Assembly (NCBI GenBank): GCA_031267825.1 | Contig: JAIRYJ010000036.1 | Location: forward strand, 1 to 64,000 | Reading direction: 5' to 3' | Source: Bifidobacteriaceae bacterium | Lineage (GTDB): Bacteria; Actinomycetota; Actinomycetes; Actinomycetales; WQXJ01 | Length of the DNA stretch: 64,000 bases | Shown: one piece after another, positions 59,746-64,000 of the stretch | Layout of the letters: every line of letters begins with the position of its first letter | Numbering within the stretch: position 1 is the stretch's first letter | Notes under the pieces: model-generated | Database searches by the model: none | What the model was told of the DNA's origin: nothing | What the model saw: the letters and a program-made list of their open reading frames with translations, nothing else | Position numbers and translations under genes: made by a program

Positions 59746-60250
59746 GGGCGCGTTCGTGGGCTAGCAGCCAGCGTTTCGTTTCGAGGCCACCACGATAGCC
59801 AGTCAAGTCACCAGCCGCGCCGATCACTCTGTGACAAGGGACGATGACGGCCAGCGGGTTCCGGTTGTTGGCTTGGCCAACAGCCCGGGCGGCTTTCGGT
59901 TGGCCGATGCGCCGACCGATGGCGCCATAGGTGGCGGTCCGTCCATAAGGTATCTGCCTCAATGCCTGCCAGACAGCGTGCTGGAAGGCACTTCCGGGTG
60001 GGTTTAGCGGCAAGTCAAAGACCTGTCTTGTACCGGCGAAATATTCTTCTAGTTGGCCCGCGGCCTGCTCTAGGACAGCGTTTTGACCAGGCTGGCCGAG
60101 GCTCCGCAATGGGCCCGCCAGACCGGTCGAGGATCGGAAGGCTGGCTGTCCATCGAGCCTGTCACTCGGTAGCAGCAGACCGGCCAGGCCGCCGTCATCT
60201 TCCACTAAGGCCAGCCGACCAATCGGTGAATCCAGTTCGGCGTAGATCAT
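59738..60250 (-). CDS. ogt: Methylated-DNA--protein-cysteine methyltransferase
   Basis: 170 residues from the ATG at 60250. Takes the methyl group from O6-methylguanine onto its own cysteine (in IVPCHRVIG). The YGRTATYGAIGRRIG and GYRGGLETKRWLL stretches are typical. The ORF-track extension to 60436 runs into the tRNA-Val gene and is not coding. It is coupled to the AlkA-type gene downstream. Confidence 0.94.
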   Translation of the reverse strand: MIYAELDSPIGRLALVEDDGGLAGLLLPSDRLDGQPAFRSSTGLAGPLRSLGQPGQNAVLEQAAGQLEEYFAGTRQVFDLPLNPPGSAFQHAVWQALRQIPYGRTATYGAIGRRIGQPKAARAVGQANNRNPLAVIVPCHRVIGAAGDLTGYRGGLETKRWLLAHERAHA

Positions 60251-60394
60251 CGCCAGTTCCGCTTTCTCGGTTAGTGCCGTCACAACCCCCAACCAGGCGG
60301 GGCCGCGGTTGGCCGGTACTGCCCGGCCCGGCAGACACCACGATTGCGTGCCTATCCAGCCTAAACGCACCAAACAGTGGCGCGCCAATACTAG

Positions 60395-60466
60395 TGGGCC
60401 GTACTGGGATCGAACCAGCGACCTCTTCCGTGTCAAGGAAGCGCGCTACCACTGCGCCAACGGCCC
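60395..60466 (-). tRNA. tRNA-Val(GAC)
   Basis: Cloverleaf reads GGGCCGT...ACGGCCC-A; anticodon loop TTGACAC between CTTCC and GGAAG stems gives GAC; T-loop GGTTCGATCCC. No CCA is encoded. It is the last of three tRNAs in a row (Gly-Cys-Val). Confidence 0.97.
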
Positions 60467-60481
60467 GAGAACGCCACACTG

Positions 60482-60552
60482 AGGTGGAGACGGGATTCGA
60501 ACCCGCGTATACGGCTTTGCAGGCCGCTGCCTCGCCACTCGGCCACTCCACC
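60482..60552 (-). tRNA. tRNA-Cys(GCA)
   Basis: Acceptor GGTGGAG/CTCCACC with discriminator U; anticodon loop CTGCAAA; T-loop GGTTCGAATCC. No CCA encoded. It sits 16 bp from each neighbour. Confidence 0.97.
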
Positions 60553-60568
60553 GAGCTGGTGGGTCCCG

Positions 60569-60641
60569 AGCGGATGACGGGACTCGAACCCGCGACCCTC
60601 ACCTTGGCAAGGTGATGCTCTACCAACTGAGCCACATCCGC
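60569..60641 (-). tRNA. tRNA-Gly(GCC)
   Basis: Acceptor GCGGATG/CATCCGC with discriminator U; anticodon loop TTGCCAA; T-loop GGTTCGAGTCC. First of the Gly-Cys-Val run, an array common in actinobacteria. Confidence 0.97.
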
Positions 60642-60748
60642 AGTGGTGTGGCTACCCTTTTGGGGTTCCCCACACGCGATCTACCAAGCTACCTAAAATC
60701 CTGGCGCAGGTCCAACTGGACGCCCGGCCCGCCGTTGACACGCCCGCA

Positions 60749-60903
60749 ATGTCAACCAACCCCGCCTGGCAGCCTGCCAAACCGAACTACGACCGTCCTT
60801 GTTCAAGGTTCGCTTGATTGGTCCGGCGGGCCGCATCCGCGCCTTGGTACTAGATGATCAACTCCGCGGCAACCAATACCGCTCGGGCGTGTTCGACTTC
60901 TAG
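60749..60903 (+). pseudogene. Possible small frameshifted gene in the 318-bp gap between tRNA-Gly and tRNA-Val(CAC)
   Basis: From an ATG at 60749 one frame reads MSTNPAWQPAKPNYDRP and then stops soon after; the -1 frame continues LFKVRLIGPAGRIRALVLDD...GVFDF to a TAG at 60901. Joined, they would make a ~50-residue protein with normal-looking composition. A one-base loss near 60800 would explain the break. No ribosome-binding site or known family was recognised, so chance is possible. The rest of the gap (60642-60959) shows nothing else except the palindrome at 60905. Confidence 0.3.
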
Positions 60904-60904
60904 T

Positions 60905-60916
60905 CGCATTAATGCG
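60905..60916. promoter_or_regulatory. Perfect 12-bp palindrome, possible operator
   Basis: CGCATTAATGCG, directly after the TAG of the broken small ORF and 44 bp from tRNA-Val(CAC), on its 3' side. It is AT-centred, unusual in this GC-rich DNA. No nearby promoter was identified, so function is unassigned. Confidence 0.25.
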
Positions 60917-60959
60917 GGTCAGCGGCGTGTCATTACTGGTAGGCGAGATGCCCAATCAG

Positions 60960-61031
60960 TGGGCCGTACTGGGATCGAACCAGCGACCTCTTCCGTGTGA
61001 AGGAAGCGCGCTACCGCTGCGCCAACGGCCC
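60960..61031 (-). tRNA. tRNA-Val(CAC)
   Basis: Same body as tRNA-Val(GAC) with two base differences (anticodon first base, and one base in the D arm); anticodon loop TTCACAC. A CTGCTC-GCG-GAGCAG hairpin (61036-61050) sits in its 5' leader. The following 326 bp up to kdgK hold no gene I can support, only the short repeats at 61301-61364. Confidence 0.97.
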
Positions 61032-61300
61032 ATTACTGCTCGCGGAGCAGCAAGGATTGATACTAGCCCAAGCCCGCCAGGCTCAGCCAACCAAAGTGCT
61101 ATTCAGGTCGGTGTCGTGGCTGGCTGGGTTGGTGTGCCAGGTACGATCCGAAGGTTCAGTGAAGCCCACAAATCAAGCCGAACCGGCAGCCACACCGCGA
61201 ACACCCCGTCCAATCCCCATCTACAGCAGGGACACGGACAACCCCTGCCAACCAAGCGATACGCCTGTCAGCGCCCCAAGGCGTGAGGCGGACCACCAGG

Positions 61301-61364
61301 GTCAAACGTCAATGGACTTAACGAGGTCAAACCTCAGCGGCCTATCAGCGTCAAACGTCAGCGG
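61301..61364. repeat. Three spaced 15-bp repeats at the kdgK 3' end
   Basis: GTCAAACGTCAATGG (61301), GTCAAACCTCAGCGG (61326) and GTCAAACGTCAGCGG (61350), spaced 25 and 24 bases. The third contains the stop codon and last codon of kdgK, so the other two look like echoes of the gene end. Confidence 0.6.
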
Positions 61365-62488
61365 ACGACGCGGGCGTTGCCGCCGGCCGCCAATTTCAAG
61401 ACCTCTGCTTTGGTGGCCATCGATGTGTCGCCGGGTGTGGTCATGGCCAGGGCGCCGTGGGCGGCGCCCAGTTCGACCGCTTCAGCCAACGGAAAACCGC
61501 TAATCAGACCGTAGATCAGGCCGGCCGCGAAGGAATCCCCGCCGCCAACCCGGTCAAGGATTTCAAGCCCATCACGTTGCCGCGACTGGCATAGGCCTTC
61601 GCCCGGCGACCAGGCGACCGCGCCCCAATCGTTGCGTGAAGCTGAACGCACCGTACGCAAGGTGGTGGCTATCGCACGCAAGTTCGGATAGGCCCGCGCC
61701 ACCCGCTCAATCATGGCGCTGTACGACTCAATGTCGAGTCGCGATAAGTCTCCGTCAACTCCAGGGACATCGAATCCGAGCGCCGCCGTGAAGTCCTCTT
61801 CATTACCTAACAGCAGGTCAACCAGCCCAACAACCTGTCGGTTGACGCTCTGGGCGCGTTCTTTTCCGCCGATGCCGCGCCACAGGCTGGGTCGGTAGTT
61901 CAAGTCATAGGACACCACGGTGCCGTGCGCCCGGGCGGCCCGGACAGCGGCCAAGAGTGTTTCAGCCGAGGTTTCAGACAGGGCGGCGTAAATCCCTCCA
62001 GTGTGGAGCCAGCGCACCCCTTGACGGCCGAATAGGTCCTCCCAGTCGAGATCGCTCGCCTTGAGTTGGGATATCGCGGTGTGGCCGCGGTCTGAAACAC
62101 CAACCGCCCCGCGTACACCAAAGCCACGTTCGGTGAAGTTCAGCCCATTACGGGCCAGCCGTCCGATGCCGTCCGATTGGGTCCAGTGGATCAGGCCGGT
62201 ATCTACACCTCCAGTCCGGATCCGGCTTTCGACTAGGCGGCCGACTGGGTTGTCGACTAAGGCTGTGACAACGCCGGTACGTAATCCGAAAACGCAGGCC
62301 AGGCCGCGTGCTACGTTGTATTCGCCGCCGCCTTCCGAGGCGGTGAAAGTGGTCGCGGTGTGGATCCGGGTTTCGCCAGGGTCAAGCCGGAGCATGACCT
62401 CGCCTAACGCTACGAGGTCATAGCGGCAGTCAGTTTGGCGCAGTTGAAGCCCTAAATTGTTGACCACATCATCATCAGGACCGGGCAT
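61358..62488 (-). CDS. kdgK: PfkB-family sugar kinase, probably 2-keto-3-deoxygluconate kinase
   Basis: 376 residues from the ATG at 62488 with AAAGGCGG five bases upstream. It has the PfkB ATP-binding end motif VGGGDSFAAGLIYG and an N-terminal LVALGEVMLRLDPGETRI with the GGGEYNVARGLA substrate loop typical of KDG kinases. It would phosphorylate KDG to KDPG, the substrate of the adjacent eda product. It overlaps the eda end by 14 nt. KDG rather than fructose is inferred from neighbours. Confidence 0.88.
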   Translation of the reverse strand: MPGPDDDVVNNLGLQLRQTDCRYDLVALGEVMLRLDPGETRIHTATTFTASEGGGEYNVARGLACVFGLRTGVVTALVDNPVGRLVESRIRTGGVDTGLIHWTQSDGIGRLARNGLNFTERGFGVRGAVGVSDRGHTAISQLKASDLDWEDLFGRQGVRWLHTGGIYAALSETSAETLLAAVRAARAHGTVVSYDLNYRPSLWRGIGGKERAQSVNRQVVGLVDLLLGNEEDFTAALGFDVPGVDGDLSRLDIESYSAMIERVARAYPNLRAIATTLRTVRSASRNDWGAVAWSPGEGLCQSRQRDGLEILDRVGGGDSFAAGLIYGLISGFPLAEAVELGAAHGALAMTTPGDTSMATKAEVLKLAAGGNARVVR

Positions 62489-63128
62489 TGGACCGCCTTT
62501 GGTTTTTTTCCGCCACAATTCCGGCCGCCAGGCCGGCCGCTTGGCTGACTAATCGTTTGATTCCAGCGAAGTCACCTTCAGTGATGGCTCGCCGTGGCAC
62601 CATCCACGATCCGCCGACCGCGCTGACACAACTGAGCGACAGGTACTGCGCTAGGTTGGCTGGGCCGATCCCCCCAGTTGGGATGAAGTGGACCTGACGG
62701 AAAGGCGCCGCCAGGGCTTTGAGGAGTTCCTTGCCGCCGGAGGCGGCCGCTGGGAAGAACTTGATCTCCGTCATACCCCATTCCAGGACTTGGAGGATTT
62801 CGCTGGCTGTGGCCGCCCCTGGGATCAGCCAGGCTTGGCGGCTGGCCGCCCTTTCCATCAGTGCGGGTGAACTGCCGGGTGAAACGATGAACTCGGCGCC
62901 GGCATCGAGGGCTTGGTCCAGCTGGTCGGGGTTCAATACGGTGCCCGCTCCAACACTGATGTCGCCCCGGTCGGCTAGGCGTTCAATCGCCGCCAGACCG
63001 GCCGGGGTTCGCAAAGTGATCTCAACGATCGGTAAACCACCTGCGATGAGCGCATCAGCCAAGGGTGCCGCTTGGGCGGCATCATCCAATACGACTACGG
63101 GCACCAAGGGCGACCGGATCTGAGGCAT
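62475..63128 (-). CDS. eda: KDPG/KHG aldolase
   Basis: 217 residues from the ATG at 63128, which has GGAGG about six bases upstream; the ORF-track start at 63161 is upstream of that site. Splits KDPG to pyruvate and glyceraldehyde 3-phosphate. EITLRTPAG (catalytic Glu), SVGAGTVL, the Schiff-base lysine in IKFFPA and FIPTGGI are all present. It is the first gene of the eda-kdgK pair, 99 bp after the IclR-type regulator gene. Confidence 0.95.
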   Translation of the reverse strand: MPQIRSPLVPVVVLDDAAQAAPLADALIAGGLPIVEITLRTPAGLAAIERLADRGDISVGAGTVLNPDQLDQALDAGAEFIVSPGSSPALMERAASRQAWLIPGAATASEILQVLEWGMTEIKFFPAAASGGKELLKALAAPFRQVHFIPTGGIGPANLAQYLSLSCVSAVGGSWMVPRRAITEGDFAGIKRLVSQAAGLAAGIVAEKNQRRSNARS

Positions 63129-63227
63129 TAGTACCCTCCGTACCGTCTGGCGAAACGCCAATGTTGTCTGTCAAAACGATGGTTCCACCTGGTGGCGTTT
63201 TTCACAAGTCCTAAAACCAATCGTTGG

Positions 63228-64000
63228 CTAATCGCTCGCCACTGGCGAGCCGACCGCGGCTAGTTCAAGACCAGGCGGCAGGTGCTGGCTCAAGACGCGC
63301 CGGGCGATGGCCGCGATCTCAGCGCCACGCTCCGGGCTGAGCCGCTCGATTGGAGCTGAAACAGACACGGCGGCCCGTGGCTGGCCGCGGCGCAGCACCG
63401 CCACAGCCACACAGGCGATGCCTGGTTCATTTTCGCCATGTTCTGAGGCGTAACCGTTGAGTTGAGCTTGAGCCACAACCTCAGCCAAGTGAGCTTTGCC
63501 ACCGGGCGGCAAAGTCGCACGTAATTCGGCGTATGGGACGGCTGGCAGGCAAGCCAGAATCGCCCGGCCAAGAGCTGTGCTGGAGGCCGACGCCCGAGAG
63601 CCGACGCGGGACCAGACCCGGACGGCGCGTTCCGGTTCCACTTTGGCGACATAGGTCACCCAAGGCAGATTCGGTAAACCAAGGTGGACCAATTCATCAA
63701 CCTCATCGCAGAGCCGGGCGAGGGCCGGTCCGAGTATCTCCCGCAAGTTGTCATCATCAAGCATCCGGTCAGCTAGGTAGACCAGGCGCGGCCCTAGCCG
63801 ATAGTTGCCGCCGACTGGGTCTTGCAAAGCGAAGTCACGCGCCCGCAGGGCCGCTAAGGCGCGGTGAGCGGTTGACTTGTTGATTCCTAAACCGGCCGCC
63901 AGCGCGCCTAAAGCAACCCCATCCGGTCCGGCCTCAGCTAGCGCCTCAATAAGGCGCAAACCACGGTCAAGCGACTCGATTGGTGGCTTGCTGGTGGCCT
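63228..64000 (-). CDS. IclR-family transcriptional regulator (5' end outside window)
   Basis: The frame is open through the window edge (…IESLDRGLRLIEALAEAG), so the TTG at 63959 is not the start. A winged helix (GALAAGLGINKSTAHRALAALRARD) is followed by the IclR effector-binding domain (GYASEHGENEPGIACVAVAVL and ISAPI-like VSVSAPIERLSPE). IclR regulators of this kind often control uronate/KDG genes; here eda-kdgK lie directly downstream on the same strand, so they are the likely targets and KDG or KDPG the likely ligand (inference). Confidence 0.93.
   Translation of the reverse strand, partial: ATSKPPIESLDRGLRLIEALAEAGPDGVALGALAAGLGINKSTAHRALAALRARDFALQDPVGGNYRLGPRLVYLADRMLDDDNLREILGPALARLCDEVDELVHLGLPNLPWVTYVAKVEPERAVRVWSRVGSRASASSTALGRAILACLPAVPYAELRATLPPGGKAHLAEVVAQAQLNGYASEHGENEPGIACVAVAVLRRGQPRAAVSVSAPIERLSPERGAEIAAIARRVLSQHLPPGLELAAVGSPVASD

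Noticed and set aside
60195-60635. 146-residue minus-strand ORF across the tRNA array
   Set aside because: It reads through tRNA-Gly, tRNA-Cys and tRNA-Val and into ogt in another frame; not coding.
60997-61503. 168-residue plus-strand ORF between tRNA-Val(CAC) and kdgK
   Set aside because: It begins inside the tRNA, ends antisense to kdgK and has no sensible composition.

Overview
The window is a stretch of chromosome from a GC-rich actinobacterium. This rests on a complete Pup-proteasome locus (arc, dop, pup, prcB, prcA, pafA), mIHF next to gmk, an actinobacterial-type PriA, the order pyrG-NUDIX, and a Gly-Cys-Val tRNA array. Nothing in the sequence fixes the genus. Most genes lie on the minus strand in long runs with 1-14 nt overlaps (many ATGA/GTGA), which indicates extensive translational coupling. 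No transposase, integrase, phage gene, CRISPR array or riboswitch was recognised.

Left part (1-14.3 kb): the 3' end of a DeoR-type regulator and a mannitol dehydrogenase-family oxidoreductase, an alpha/beta hydrolase fused to a membrane domain, then the minus-strand run rpsA-coaE-pyrG-NUDIX. A sugar-handling group follows (ROK kinase, pfkA, pyk), with a methyltransferase and a PAS-AraC regulator around it. From 14.4 to 15.9 kb there is a small lineage-specific patch: a 22-codon leader ORF, a lipoprotein and a zinc-ribbon membrane protein.

Central part (15.9-39.9 kb): gltB-gltD (glutamate synthase); trpC-trpB-trpA-lgt with a PQQ-like beta-propeller membrane protein at its end; hisF-hisI with a DUF4190-type protein; then the Pup-proteasome run arc-dop-DUF3097-pup-prcB-prcA-pafA, which directly follows fmt-rsmB. 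Pup is made as ...GGQ, so Dop must deamidate it before PafA can ligate it. Arc unfolds pupylated proteins for the PrcBA core.

Right part (40-64 kb): the conserved chain carB-pyrF-mihF-gmk-rpoZ-coaBC-metK-priA-fmt-rsmB is interrupted between metK and priA by a single 1161-residue STAND NTPase gene (TIR/DUF4062-like domain, NB-ARC-like NTPase, TPR repeats). Its 5' side carries two 58-bp copies of a palindromic repeat, and a decayed third copy lies 32 kb away between the AraC regulator and pyk. This gene and repeat family are the best candidates for an undescribed system here; an antiphage or other immune-like role is inference from domain architecture. Beyond them are a 1456-residue zinc-ribbon polytopic membrane protein, two alkylation-repair genes (ogt, an AlkA-type glycosylase), four tRNA genes and a KDG-catabolism group (kdgK, eda, IclR regulator) cut by the window end.
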